A stretch of 55,071 nucleotides of DNA from Candidatus Pacearchaeota archaeon. GTDB lineage: Archaea; Nanobdellota; Nanobdellia; Pacearchaeales; GW2011-AR1. Shown piece after piece: positions 7,308 through 15,755 of this stretch; positions within the stretch are counted from its first letter, which is position 1, and each line of letters starts with the position of its first letter. The translations under genes and the position numbers were made by a program. Under the pieces are notes generated by a model. That model was not told the origin of the DNA, did no database searches, and worked only from the letters and a program-made list of their open reading frames with translations. The DNA lies in contig JACOWL010000009.1 of assembly GCA_016176815.1 (NCBI GenBank), positions 1-55,071 on the forward strand, given 5' to 3'.

Positions 7308-7672
7308 TTTAAAATCCTGATTCCTTCTGCAGAAGGATTTGATTTAATTTCCGTTAGGATGTTTGAAAATTCGCATCCCGATTTTTTTAATTTTTCTTTT
7401 GCCTTTTCAGAAAAACTTAATGCAATAACGTTTATTTTTTTATTAATTTCCCCTTGCGACAAAACTTTTCCCGGAACAATAACTTTTTCCTTTTCTTTTG
7501 TTTGGTTATTTATTTCGTTAAGATTTAAATTAATTCTTTTTCTTCGGGGGCCTGAAATAATTCCCGCAACCTCCAGCCAACTGTTTTTTTTCTTTGCAGA
7601 AAGCAGAGTTTCAATTAATTCAGGATTATTCTTTTTCTGCATTTGTTTTTCAATTTGTGTTTTCGATTTCAT
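7304..7672 (-). CDS. rpl18e: Ribosomal protein eL18
   Basis: Archaeal/eukaryotic large-subunit protein eL18, 122 residues. Diagnostic segments are KKNSWLEVAG, PRRKRINLNLNEI and VIVPGKVLSQGEINKKI. First gene of the operon with uL13 and uS9. In most archaea these three follow rps13-rps4-rps11-rpoD; here that block lies about 13 kb away on the other strand. Confidence 0.94.
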   Translation of the reverse strand: MKSKTQIEKQMQKKNNPELIETLLSAKKKNSWLEVAGIISGPRRKRINLNLNEINNQTKEKEKVIVPGKVLSQGEINKKINVIALSFSEKAKEKLKKSGCEFSNILTEIKSNPSAEGIRILK

Positions 7673-7682
7673 TTTATATTAA

Positions 7683-7709
7683 CGAGAAGCAATAATAACC
7701 CACTTCTCG
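7683..7709 (-). promoter_or_regulatory. Leader hairpin ahead of the eL18 operon
   Basis: Read on the minus strand, a perfect 7-bp inverted repeat (CGAGAAG and CTTCTCG, 13-nt loop) ends 10 nt before the eL18 ATG. Further upstream is a GC-rich CGAGCGCAAGCGAG stretch. In an AT-rich genome such a stem in the leader could bind a ribosomal protein for autogenous control; that role is inference. Confidence 0.45.
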
Positions 7710-7856
7710 CTTGCGCTCGCAGGTAAAATTTTGAGCAATTAATCATTTATAAACTTTTCTTGAAGTTTTTAATTTAGAATTTTTATTTTCTAAATGCGCG
7801 AGCCCGAGCGTTTTGGCTTTGACAAATTTTTATTATTTTATTAATAACAAAGACAA

Positions 7857-7927
7857 TGCGCGAGCCGGGAATCGAACCCGGGCCAACTGCTTGGAAGGCA
7901 GTGATCATGCCATTAGACCACTCACGC
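7857..7927 (-). tRNA. tRNA-Gly (TCC)
   Basis: Reads GCGTGAGTGG at the 5' end, and a GGGTTCGATTCCC T-arm at the 3' end. The anticodon arm is ACTGC-CTTCCAA-GCAGT, so the anticodon is TCC. The acceptor stem is 7 bp with one G-T pair; discriminator A at 7857. No intron, no encoded CCA. Confidence 0.95.
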
Positions 7928-7950
7928 AAGGCATTACTTTTGATAGTTTT

Positions 7951-7994
7951 ATTCCTGTATAGCTTTAACTATATTCCTGTATAGCTTTAGCTAT
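7951..7994. repeat. Tandem 22-bp repeat between tRNA genes
   Basis: Two 22-bp units (7951-7972 and 7973-7994) differ by one base. Both contain ATTCCTGTATAGCTTTA. They lie between tRNA-Gly and tRNA-Leu, upstream of the tRNA-Gly gene, and may be a slipped promoter segment. Confidence 0.8.
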
Positions 7995-8029
7995 AAACTT
8001 TTTTAAATGTTGTGAAAAGAAGATTAAAA

Positions 8030-8113
8030 TGCGGAATAAAGGGTTCGAACCTTTGCAGGCACTAAGCCACGAGAGCCTTAATCTCGCCCGTTTGACCACT
8101 CCGGCAATTCCGC
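8030..8113 (-). tRNA. tRNA-Leu with anticodon AAG
   Basis: A class II tRNA with a long variable arm. Acceptor GCGGAAT pairs with ATTCCGC; the T-arm is AAGGTTCGAACCCTT-like; discriminator A at 8030. The anticodon arm is CGAGA-TTAAGGC-TCTCG, giving U33, anticodon A34 A35 G36 and G37. A34 is very unusual in archaea, where CUU/CUC is normally read by GAG; see findings. Confidence 0.92.
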
Positions 8114-8189
8114 ATAAAAATTTGTGGTCAAACTTGTTTAAATCTTTTCTGGAAGGAAAAGTTTAGGCGAAAATTTCCAGTTTTCAGCC

Positions 8190-8212
8190 TGACCACTCCG
8201 GCAATTCCGCAT
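8190..8212 (-). repeat. Copy of the tRNA-Leu 5' end
   Basis: This 23-bp stretch is identical to the first part of the tRNA-Leu gene (8093-8115), in the same orientation and 97 bp upstream of it. It contains only the acceptor 5' strand and the start of the D-arm, so it cannot make a tRNA. The 74 bp between the copies hold a short inverted repeat (CTGGAA/TTTCCAG). Confidence 0.9.
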
Positions 8213-8312
8213 ATATTTAATATTAAATAGATATATAAAAAACTTTATTTATTTTCTTCTACTCCCAACCCCGATTTCTATTTTCTATAAATGCCTTCGT
8301 GATTGATTGAAA

Positions 8313-9044
8313 TCAAAGTCGCTCGATCCACCCATATCCTTTTTTTTCCAATTTTTTAACCAACTCATTCCCGCCTTCAATGGCGATTTTTCCATTAATC
8401 ATAACAAATAATTTGTCCGGCGTTAAATACTCTAAAATTCTTTTGTAATGAGTTATAACAATAATTATTTTTTCTTTATTCATTAATTTATTCACTCCGG
8501 AAGAAATTATTTTTAAGGCGTCAATATCAAGCCCGGAATCTGTTTCATCTAAAATTGCCGCTTTTGGATTTAATATATTTAATTGCAAGATTTCAGATTT
8601 CTTTTTTTCTCCTCCCGAAAAACCCTGATTTAAATATCTTTCAGAAAAATTTTCAGGCATTTTTAAAAGCTTTAATTTTTCTTTTAGAAGTTTGTGAAAA
8701 TCCAAAACAGAAATTTTTTGGTTTTTTGAATTATTTAGAGCTATTCTTAAAAAATTAGAAATTGTAACTCCATCAATTTCACTTGGATTTTGAAAACTTA
8801 AAAAAATTCCCCTCTTTGCCCTTTCATTTGGATTTAAATTTGTAATATCTTCGCCATTAAAAAAGATTTTTCCTCTCGTTATTTTATATCCGGGGTCCCC
8901 CATTATAATTTTTGCCAGTGTTGATTTGCCGCTTCCATTTGGACCCATTAAAGCATAAATTTTGCCTTTTTTGAATTTTAAATTAATTCCCTTGATAATT
9001 TCTTTTTCACCGACTTTAACATGCAAGTTTTTTATTTCAAGCAT
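8313..9044 (-). CDS. sufC: SufC, Fe-S assembly ATPase
   Basis: Cytoplasmic ABC-type ATPase that drives the SufB scaffold in iron-sulfur cluster assembly. 243 residues, the normal size. Walker A GPNGSGKST (34-42), Q-loop Q85 in SFQNP, signature SGGEKK (143-148) preceded by the NQGF common in SufC, Walker B AAILDE (162-167) with catalytic Glu167, and switch His199. It overlaps sufU upstream by 8 bp and is the last gene of sufB-sufS-sufU-sufC. No sufD is present here, as in minimal archaeal Suf systems where SufB likely acts with SufC alone. Confidence 0.95.
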   Translation of the reverse strand: MLEIKNLHVKVGEKEIIKGINLKFKKGKIYALMGPNGSGKSTLAKIIMGDPGYKITRGKIFFNGEDITNLNPNERAKRGIFLSFQNPSEIDGVTISNFLRIALNNSKNQKISVLDFHKLLKEKLKLLKMPENFSERYLNQGFSGGEKKKSEILQLNILNPKAAILDETDSGLDIDALKIISSGVNKLMNKEKIIIVITHYKRILEYLTPDKLFVMINGKIAIEGGNELVKKLEKKGYGWIERL

Positions 9045-9405
9045 TTTCTAAAACTCCTTTCATAGCTTCAAGAGGCAATAAAGCGCATTTTAATCTGGCG
9101 TGAGAAATTGGAATATGAATCATTTCTAAAATATCTTCTTTCGTTAATTTCTTTGCGCTTTCCACTTTCATATTTTTTATTTTGTCCGTTAACAAAGAAG
9201 CTGAAGCCTGAGAAATTGCGCATCCAATTCCGTTAAACTTAATATTCGTTATTTTATTATTTTTTGCAATAATCTGGATTTTAATTTCATCTCCGCAAAG
9301 AGGATTGTTTTTTGAAAATTCATAAGTTGGATTTTCTAAATTTCCTTTATTATGCGGATTTTTATAAAGATCCAGAATATGTTCTTTGTACATTTCAAGA
9401 CTCAT
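9037..9405 (-). CDS. sufU: SufU/IscU-type scaffold or sulfur-transfer protein
   Basis: A 122-residue protein of the NifU-N/IscU fold. The three expected metal or sulfur ligands are all present: Cys37 in PLCGDE, Cys62 in IGCAIS and Cys107 in RLKCALLP. Asp39 follows the first cysteine, as in the family. It would accept sulfur from the cysteine desulfurase SufS and pass it to SufB, or hold a nascent cluster. Its ATG overlaps the sufS stop by 4 bp and its stop overlaps sufC. Confidence 0.92.
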   Translation of the reverse strand: MSLEMYKEHILDLYKNPHNKGNLENPTYEFSKNNPLCGDEIKIQIIAKNNKITNIKFNGIGCAISQASASLLTDKIKNMKVESAKKLTKEDILEMIHIPISHARLKCALLPLEAMKGVLENA

Positions 9406-10521
9406 TTTTTAAAGACCTCTTTGACCTTTTTTATTCCTTTAATTAATTTATCAACGTCTTCTTTAGAATTATAAATAGAAAAACTTATTCTGCAAGTTCC
9501 CGGAATTCCTAATTTTTTCATCAAAGGCATACAGCAATGATGCCCGGCGCGGATGCATATTTTGTTGTCGTTTAAAATTTGCGCGACATCATGAGGATGG
9601 ACGTCTTCAATGTTGAAAGATATCAGAGAAATGCTTTTTTCTTTTTCAGAATTATATATTTTTATTTTTTTAATTTCAGATAATTTTTTTAAAGCATATT
9701 GCAAAAGTTCTTTTTCATACTTCTCAATATTCCCTATTTTTATTTTTTTTATATACTTTATTGCCTCTGCAAGACTTATTGCTCCTGCAATATTTTGTGT
9801 TCCGGCTTCAAATTTTTCCGGAATATCTAAAAAAATTGCATCTTCATAACTCACTGAATTTATCATCCCGCCTCCGAATAAAAAAGGAGGAAGTTTTTCT
9901 AAAAGCTCTTTTTTTCCATAAAGAACGCCAATTCCAAGAGGACCAAACATTTTATGACCGGAGAAAGCAAAAAATCACAGCCAATTTTTTTAACATCTAT
10001 TTTAAGGTGTTGAATACTTTGAGCGGCATCAATTATTGCGATGGCTTTTTTTTCTTTTGCAAGAGAAACTAAAAATTTAATGTTGTTTATTGTTCCAAAA
10101 ACATTTGAAATATGCGTGACTGCAAGAATCGCGGTTTTATCCCGAATAATTTTTTTTGCTTTTTTATAATCCAATTCATAGTTTTTGGTTATTGGAATAA
10201 ATTTTAGTTTAAAATTATTTTTTTTTGCAAATTCCTGCCAAGGAATTAGATTAGAGTGGTGTTCCATTTCTGTCAAGACAATTTCATTTCATTTGTTTCA
10301 GCGTTAATAAATCTTGCAATAGTTTTTCTGGCTTGATTGTATTTTTCTGATGCCTTTTCTGTAAGAGTGTAAATCCCGCGGCCAACATTTGCATTTTCTT
10401 TTTCATAAAAATTTGTTATAGATTTAATTACCTGTTTTGGTTTTTGAGAAGTTGAAGCGCTGTCTAAATAAACTAAATGCGGGTTATTTTTAAATATAGG
10501 AAAATCTTTTTTATAATTCAT
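9402..10521 (-). pseudogene. sufS: SufS cysteine desulfurase, broken by two lesions
   Basis: A PLP-dependent cysteine desulfurase recognisable over its whole length but in three frames. The first part (ATG 10521, MNYKKDFPIFKNNPHLVYLD) runs to INAETNE and then meets a stop at 10273. The second starts at IVLTEMEHHSNL. About 28-30 residues expected between them, including the FTxGTTEAIN cofactor-binding region, are missing, with a frame change. A second frameshift near 9965-9970 lies in a T-run: adding one T restores GCDFFAFSGHKMFGPLGIG, which contains the PLP lysine. The third part (to 9402) is intact, with RAGHHCCMPLMKKLG. A TTG 5 codons upstream of 10521 is possible but lies closer to the sufB stop. 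As it stands no active enzyme can be made. Confidence 0.85.
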
Positions 10522-10529
10522 CTTTAATA

Positions 10530-11945
10530 TTAACAAACAGAATTTTCTATTTCTAATTCAATAAGCCTGTTTAATTCAACTGCATATTCTAATGGAAGAG
10601 CTTTTATCAATGGCTCTATAAATCCGGAAACAATAAGTTTGATTGCTTCATCTTCACTTAATCCTCTCGACATTAAATAAAATAATTGCTCCTCTTCTAT
10701 TTTTCCAACAGCCGCTTCATGCGCGACTTTAACGTCATTTTCATGCACATCCATTGACGGAAAAGTCAGCGCTTTTGAAGAATTGTCAAGCATTAAACCG
10801 TCGCACCTGACATTTGATTTAGAATTTATTGCCCCATTTTTTATTTGAACTAATCCCCTATAAGAACTTATTCCTCCGGACATGCTGATGCCCTTGCTTA
10901 AAATTGAAGAGCTCGTATTTTCAGCTAAATGATAAACTTTGCATCCGGTATCTTGATATTGGTTTTTCCCAGCATAAGCAATTCCGATATAATCTGTTTT
11001 TGCATTTTTTCCAATTAAAATACTGCAAGGATAAAGCATTGTAATTTTAGAGCCGAGATTTCCATTGACCCATTCCATAATTGCATTTTCATGAACAATT
11101 GCGCGTTTGGTATTTAAATTATAAACATTTTTAGACCAATTTTCAATGCTTGTATATCTTGCTCTTGCATTTTTTAAAACATGTATTTCAACGCATCCTG
11201 CATGAAGAGAATTTTCTGAATATGTCGGGCTTGAACATCCTTCAATATAATGTATTTCAGCGCCTTCATCTACAACGATTAAAGTGTGTTCAAATTGCCC
11301 CCCTTTTTTTGCATTCATCCTAAAATAAGCCTGCAAAGGAATATCAACTTTAACATTTTTTGGAATATAAATAAAAGTTCCGCCTGACCAAACAGCAGCG
11401 TGCAGAGCAGAAAATTTATGCAGATTTATTGGGATGCAGTTAGTCATAAAATATTTTTTTACAAGTTCCGGATATTTTTGAACAGCCTCGTCCATATTTA
11501 AAAAAACAACCCCTTTTTTTTCCAAGTCTTTTTTTAGATTATGGTAAATAATTTCTGATTCATATTGCGCCCCGACACCTCCCAGTGCGGTTCTTTCTGC
11601 TTGAGGAATTCCAAGTTTTTCATAAGTTTTTCTAATTTCTTCCGGAACTTCTTTCCAAGAATTTGAATTTCTTTTTGCGTCTGGCCTCATATAATAGATT
11701 ATTTTGTTTAAATCTAATTCATTTAAACTTGGCCCCCAATTTGGAATTTTTTTTTCATTAAATATTTTCAAACCTAAAAGTCTTTTTTCAAGCATCCATT
11801 TTGGTTCTCTTTTATCTTTAGAAATTTGTCTCACGAGCTTTTCTGTTATGCCCGGCTCTGCTTTGAAGGCGAGGTTTTCGGGATTATAATAATCATAATT
11901 TTCTCTATTTATTTCTATTTTTTCTTTGATATTTTGGTTAGACAT
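10530..11945 (-). CDS. sufB: SufB, Fe-S cluster scaffold
   Basis: A 471-residue SufB. Recognisable blocks are EPKWMLEKRLLGLKIF near the N-terminus, YESEIIYHNLKKDLEKKGV, the beta-helix core (HYIEGCSSPTYSENSLHAG) and the C-terminal SSKALTFPSMDVHENDVKV and FIEPLIKALPLEYAVELNRL blocks. It works with SufC to build clusters from sulfur and iron. First gene of the suf operon, with its ATG one base from a perfect inverted repeat that probably controls it. Confidence 0.96.
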   Translation of the reverse strand: MSNQNIKEKIEINRENYDYYNPENLAFKAEPGITEKLVRQISKDKREPKWMLEKRLLGLKIFNEKKIPNWGPSLNELDLNKIIYYMRPDAKRNSNSWKEVPEEIRKTYEKLGIPQAERTALGGVGAQYESEIIYHNLKKDLEKKGVVFLNMDEAVQKYPELVKKYFMTNCIPINLHKFSALHAAVWSGGTFIYIPKNVKVDIPLQAYFRMNAKKGGQFEHTLIVVDEGAEIHYIEGCSSPTYSENSLHAGCVEIHVLKNARARYTSIENWSKNVYNLNTKRAIVHENAIMEWVNGNLGSKITMLYPCSILIGKNAKTDYIGIAYAGKNQYQDTGCKVYHLAENTSSSILSKGISMSGGISSYRGLVQIKNGAINSKSNVRCDGLMLDNSSKALTFPSMDVHENDVKVAHEAAVGKIEEEQLFYLMSRGLSEDEAIKLIVSGFIEPLIKALPLEYAVELNRLIELEIENSVC

Positions 11946-11972
11946 CTTAACTATTGTTAAGTTTATAGATTT
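11946..11972 (-). promoter_or_regulatory. suf promoter with CTTAACTATTGTTAAG operator
   Basis: The perfect inverted repeat CTTAAC-TATT-GTTAAG (11946-11961) directly abuts the sufB ATG. On the minus strand a TATA-like CTATAAA lies just upstream of it at about 11963-11970. The operator would therefore cover the transcription start of a nearly leaderless mRNA. The same sequence stands in the same place before the sod gene. On the other side, the divergent regulator has an AT-rich promoter (CTTAAATATT, about 11991-12000) inside an imperfect repeat, GGTAATG/CATTTACC. Confidence 0.75.
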
Positions 11973-12019
11973 TTAAGATTTATGGTAATGCTTAAATATT
12001 CATTTACCTTAAATTTTTT

Positions 12020-12379
12020 ATGAACCCTCTCCCGCAAGAACTTGAAATTTGGTATTTAATTCCTGCTTTAAGACGGGAATTAACAAAAATTTTTATTTCA
12101 GATTTTAAATTTAGTCAAAAACAAATTTCAAAAATTCTTGGAATTACTGAAAGCGCGGTTTCCCAGTATTTAAGTTCAAAAAGAGGAAATGAATTAAAAT
12201 TTTCAAAAAAAGAAATTAGGGAAATTAAAAAAACCGCTAAAAAAATAATTAAATCTAAAAAAGCAAATGAAGAATTTTATAAGCTTTGTATAAAATTGCG
12301 AGGCACTGAAAGTTTGTGCAAGCTGCATAGAAAACATGACAAAAATATTTCAAAAAATTGCGATTTGTGCAATTGTTGA
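12020..12379 (+). CDS. HTH regulator with Cys-rich tail, divergent from suf
   Basis: A 119-residue predicted transcription regulator. The N-terminus (ELEIWYLIPALRRELTKI) and an HTH with SQKQISKILGITESAVSQYL (about 31-50) match a family of small archaeal regulators that I recall as COG2522-like. The C-terminal third has five cysteines (LCIK, LCKLH, NCDLCNC), enough to bind an Fe-S cluster or metal. Its position, divergent from sufB across 74 bp containing a perfect inverted repeat, makes it the best candidate for the suf/sod repressor and sensor. DNA binding is well supported by sequence; ligand and targets are inference. Confidence 0.8.
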   Translation: MNPLPQELEIWYLIPALRRELTKIFISDFKFSQKQISKILGITESAVSQYLSSKRGNELKFSKKEIREIKKTAKKIIKSKKANEEFYKLCIKLRGTESLCKLHRKHDKNISKNCDLCNC

Positions 12380-13450
12380 TTATTCATTCGGCTGAATTAT
12401 TTTAGAACAATAATCTTCTGCTTTAAATTTTTCTCCTTTCTCAACCATCTCTGCAAACTTAGGAAAATTAATCCAGCATTTTCTTTTTAAAGATTTTTTA
12501 ATTAAAAGAATTGCTCTTGATGGAAGATGCTCCCGCATATATTCGTATTCCGGAAGTTTTTCTAATAATATTTTCATAAATTCTTTCATGTCTTCTATCG
12601 TCGGCATATTTTCAACCTTATAATATCCCTGGCTTGCTCCAACCCAAACATAAGATTTCAGTTCTAAAAAATCAGGGTTTCCTCTTCTTATTAATTTAGC
12701 ATATCCGTCTTCATCACACATATTTTCATTTTTTATCATCGTTAATCTAATGCAGGTTCTGTAATCGCGGGTTTTTAGCAAATCCAAACATTCCAACATT
12801 CTTTCCCAAAAATCAGGAAATAATGGCCTGTCAATTTTTTTCATAAGCTCTTTATTTGGCGCATCTATGCTTAAATATAATTGAGTAACTTTGTCAATTT
12901 TTTTAATTTGTTCGGGATATTGCGAATTTGTAACTAAAAAAGTTGAGATTTTTCTTTTATGAAATGCTTTTAATATTTCATTTATTAACGGATAAGTAAT
13001 CGGCTCACCGGTTAAAGAAAGCGCAACGTGGCGGACATTTTTCATTTCTGAAATTGCTTTTTTATTATGTTTTTCAGAACCCATCCCTTTAAATCCCTGC
13101 AGTAATTTAATGTGCTCGTCAATTGAATGATTAATTATATGTTCCGGAGAATCTATTGGGCCATACCATTCTGAAGCAACAGGAGCTTTTTGTCCTCGCC
13201 AGCAGAATTTGCATCTTGAAGCGCAAAACATTGAAGTAGTCATTTGCAAACACTGGTGAGAACGAATTCCGTAAAAAATAAATTTGTAGCATCCGCCCTT
13301 TCCTCTTATCATATTTCTTGTCCATTCGCAAATCTTGACGGCAGAATGGTTGCCGACTAAACGATAGCCTTGTTTTTTTAAAGAATTTTGCTGATCAGCT
13401 GTTAATTGAGTTTCTAATTCTGGCTGGATGGCTTTTTTTTGAAATTCCAA
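12380..13450 (-). CDS. taw1: Taw1/TYW1, 4-demethylwyosine synthase
   Basis: A radical SAM enzyme that forms the tricyclic base of wyosine at G37 of tRNA-Phe from N1-methylguanosine and pyruvate. 356 residues. The radical SAM cluster is CASRCKFC (Cys76, 80, 83). A second cluster is provided by Cys41, Cys54 and Cys67, spaced by 13 as in characterised archaeal homologues. Further family blocks are SLTGEPITYPLINEIL and LYLSIDAPNKELMKKID. It is convergent with the HTH regulator, ending one base after that gene's stop. Confidence 0.93.
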   Translation of the reverse strand: MEFQKKAIQPELETQLTADQQNSLKKQGYRLVGNHSAVKICEWTRNMIRGKGGCYKFIFYGIRSHQCLQMTTSMFCASRCKFCWRGQKAPVASEWYGPIDSPEHIINHSIDEHIKLLQGFKGMGSEKHNKKAISEMKNVRHVALSLTGEPITYPLINEILKAFHKRKISTFLVTNSQYPEQIKKIDKVTQLYLSIDAPNKELMKKIDRPLFPDFWERMLECLDLLKTRDYRTCIRLTMIKNENMCDEDGYAKLIRRGNPDFLELKSYVWVGASQGYYKVENMPTIEDMKEFMKILLEKLPEYEYMREHLPSRAILLIKKSLKRKCWINFPKFAEMVEKGEKFKAEDYCSKIIQPNE

Positions 13451-13499
13451 TAATTGATTATCTAATTCTGGATTGATTATTTTTAAAGAAATTTTATTT

Positions 13500-14513
13500 T
13501 TAATTTTCTAATTCCTCCAATGCTTTAATAGGATTAAAAGCTTCTTTCAAATTTATTATTGGCTGTTCAACGTTTACGATATCATCGGTTCCTATTCTTG
13601 GGCAGGCAGTATTTACCCAGCAGTGTATAAAAGGATAATTTTCTAATTGAGAGAGATTTATATTATTATCAATAAAAATATATGATTTTTTCCCATTCTC
13701 TTTTAATTTTTCTTTTAAATTTTTAGCTGAATTAAAATATTGCTGTCCGGGTTTTATCGTCACTAAAATTCCAATGGTTTTTGAATTAATGAACATTTTT
13801 AAATTTCTTTTCTTTTTTTGAATTTGTTTATCTATATCTTTTTTATTTATTTCATTTATTTTGTTTGAAATTGGGTCGAAAATTATCACTGGTTTAAAAC
13901 TTTCTTTCTTTTCTTTTATTTGTGAAAGCAACAACGCTTTTGGATGAAACAATCCGTCGCCAACATATAAAATTAAATCAGAATTTTTAATTATTTGGTC
14001 TTTAAAAGAATCCCCATCGCAATCACATCCCAAAATTTGCATATTTTTATTTGTTCTCTTTGCTTTTGTAATATTAACTTTAATCTTATTTTTTTCCAGT
14101 TCTTTAATAAAATCATTTAAATTTGTAAATTGCACAGAAGCAAAAAGCGCAATAGATTTAATATTTTTTTCTTTAAGATATTTTTTAAGATTGTTTGTTA
14201 AAAAGATTTTTCCTTTCCATTTAGCATCTATTAATAATAATCTTGGCATTTTTTACCATTCCTCTTTGTTGAATTTATTGTGTCCCCACTGAATTATCAA
14301 ATCAATTCCCAGAATGTCCATTCCTAAAGGTAAGTCACAAGCCCCGTAACAATCTCCAAACCAGATAAACGCTTTTGCATTTGTTTTACTTTCAATAAAA
14401 TCAACTATTTCATTTGAGCCTTTTTTCAAACCATCAGGTAATTGAATTAAAACCTGCTTTGACGCGCTTTTTTTTATTTCTTGAATAATTTTTTCTAATT
14501 CTAAGCTATACAT
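13500..14513 (-). pseudogene. dph2: Dph2, diphthamide synthase, split by an in-frame TAA
   Basis: Dph2 uses an Fe-S cluster and SAM to start diphthamide formation on elongation factor aEF2. The frame starts at ATG 14513 (MYSLELEKIIQEI) and holds the first ligand, Cys59 in GDCYGACD. It meets TAA at 14253-14255 and continues in the same frame with ATG at 14249 (MPRLLLIDAKWKG) to 13500. The second part holds the other ligands, in ILGCDCDGD and NTACPRIGTDD. Counting through the stop gives Cys spacings close to those of the Pyrococcus enzyme (59/163/287), so nothing is missing except a sense codon at the stop. One G-to-T change (GAA to TAA) would do it. Two separately translated halves are an alternative. 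Confidence 0.82.
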
Positions 14514-14536
14514 TTTATTTATATTCAGAATTATGG

Positions 14537-15130
14537 CTAATTAAAACTTTTCCCGCACCCGCATTCTTTTTTGGAATTTGGATTATTAAATTTAAATCCG
14601 GATTCGTTTAAATTATCCACAAAATCAATTTCAACACCATCCAACTTTTCCATCCCCTTTTTATCCACTGAAACATTTATCCCGGATTTTTTAAAATTTA
14701 AATCTGATTTTATTAGTTTGTTTATTATTTCAAGATTGTAGACAGAACCGGAACATCCTCCAGAAAGAACTGAAATTCTTAAAATTGCGTTTTTTCTTTT
14801 TTCCTGTTTCATTATCTGTTTTATTTTTTCTATCGCTGTTTTTGTAAAATTTAATGAAAAATTTTTTATATTTTTAGGCCCAGTAGATTTTGAATTTTCT
14901 TCTAAGAGCTCATTTATCTGTTTAACAAGCTTGTTTAAATCATCTTCTGAATATCCGTGCCCTAAAACTCCTTGCTCTAATGTTTCAAAACTTGACGCTC
15001 CGCAACCAACACAATGAATTCCAAAATCAATCATAATTTCTGAGAGCAATTGCGCTTTTTCCGGGTTTTCTGCAAGAATTTCTGCAATGAGCATATTTTT
15101 TGTTATTTTTTGTATTTGTTTTGCTTTCAT
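14537..15130 (-). CDS. DUF1858-IscA fusion, Fe-S carrier
   Basis: A 197-residue protein with two recognisable domains. Residues about 10-75 are a DUF1858-type domain (IAEILAENPEKAQLLSEIMI, then FGIHCVGCGASSFETLEQG) with Cys40 and Cys43. Residues about 90-197 are an A-type carrier of the IscA/SufA/ErpA family, with its three cluster ligands Cys126 in SGGCSGS and Cys190/Cys192 in KECGCGKSF. The A-type part would carry Fe-S clusters to target proteins; the CxGC of the first part could add a redox or metal site. It lies between dph2 and sod on the minus strand and is probably co-transcribed with sod, 5 bp upstream. Confidence 0.88.
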   Translation of the reverse strand: MKAKQIQKITKNMLIAEILAENPEKAQLLSEIMIDFGIHCVGCGASSFETLEQGVLGHGYSEDDLNKLVKQINELLEENSKSTGPKNIKNFSLNFTKTAIEKIKQIMKQEKRKNAILRISVLSGGCSGSVYNLEIINKLIKSDLNFKKSGINVSVDKKGMEKLDGVEIDFVDNLNESGFKFNNPNSKKECGCGKSFN

Positions 15131-15135
15131 TTTAA

Positions 15136-15750
15136 TTATTTTTTATTCGCTTCTTTAAAAAATTGTTCAACTTTTTTCCAATTTATAACATTCCACCAAT
15201 TTTCTATATATTCTGGTCTTCGGTTTTGATATTTTAAATAATATGCATGTTCCCAAACATCTAATCCTAAAATCGGCTTCAAATTATTCATCAATGGAGA
15301 GTCCTGATTTTTTGTGAAAATAATTTCTAATTTTCCGTTGCTGTTTATAACTAACCAAGCCCATCCGCTTCCAAAAACTTTCAAAGCAGCATCTGTAAAT
15401 TGTTTTTTAAATTCATCAAAATTTCCAAATGTTTTTTTTATTTCTTCCGCAATTTTTCCTTTAAACTCTCTTTTCTTTGCATCAGAAGTCATTATCTCCC
15501 AAAACAAAGAATGATTTGCATGTCCTCCCCCGTGATTAATAACTGCCTGCTTTTTTTCCTGCGGAATTTTATTTATATTTTTAAGCAATTCATTTATTTC
15601 AATATTTTCAAATTCTGTTCCTTTAATAGCTTCATTTAATTTATCAACATAAGTCTGATGATGTTTATTGTGATGAATTTCCATCGTTTTAGCGTCTATA
15701 TACGGCTCTAATGCATCAAAAGAGTAAGGCAAATTTGGCAGTTTGAACAT
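15136..15750 (-). CDS. sod: Superoxide dismutase, Mn-type signature
   Basis: A 204-residue Fe/Mn superoxide dismutase that converts superoxide to oxygen and hydrogen peroxide. Metal ligands are His26 (EIHHNKHH), His80 (HANHSLFW), Asp164 and His168 (LDVWEHAYY). The GGGHANH stretch and NQDSPL (148-153), with the active-site Gln-Asp pair, are the Mn-type signature; cambialistic use of iron is possible. No signal peptide, so cytoplasmic. Its promoter carries the same operator as suf, and the next gene downstream is an Fe-S carrier, tying it to iron and oxidative stress. Confidence 0.95.
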   Translation of the reverse strand: MFKLPNLPYSFDALEPYIDAKTMEIHHNKHHQTYVDKLNEAIKGTEFENIEINELLKNINKIPQEKKQAVINHGGGHANHSLFWEIMTSDAKKREFKGKIAEEIKKTFGNFDEFKKQFTDAALKVFGSGWAWLVINSNGKLEIIFTKNQDSPLMNNLKPILGLDVWEHAYYLKYQNRRPEYIENWWNVINWKKVEQFFKEANKK

Positions 15751-15755
15751 TTTAT

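Noticed and set aside
8190..8212. Split tRNA half gene as in Nanoarchaeum
   Set aside because: It covers only the acceptor 5' strand and part of the D-arm, lacks an anticodon half, and a complete tRNA-Leu lies 97 bp away.
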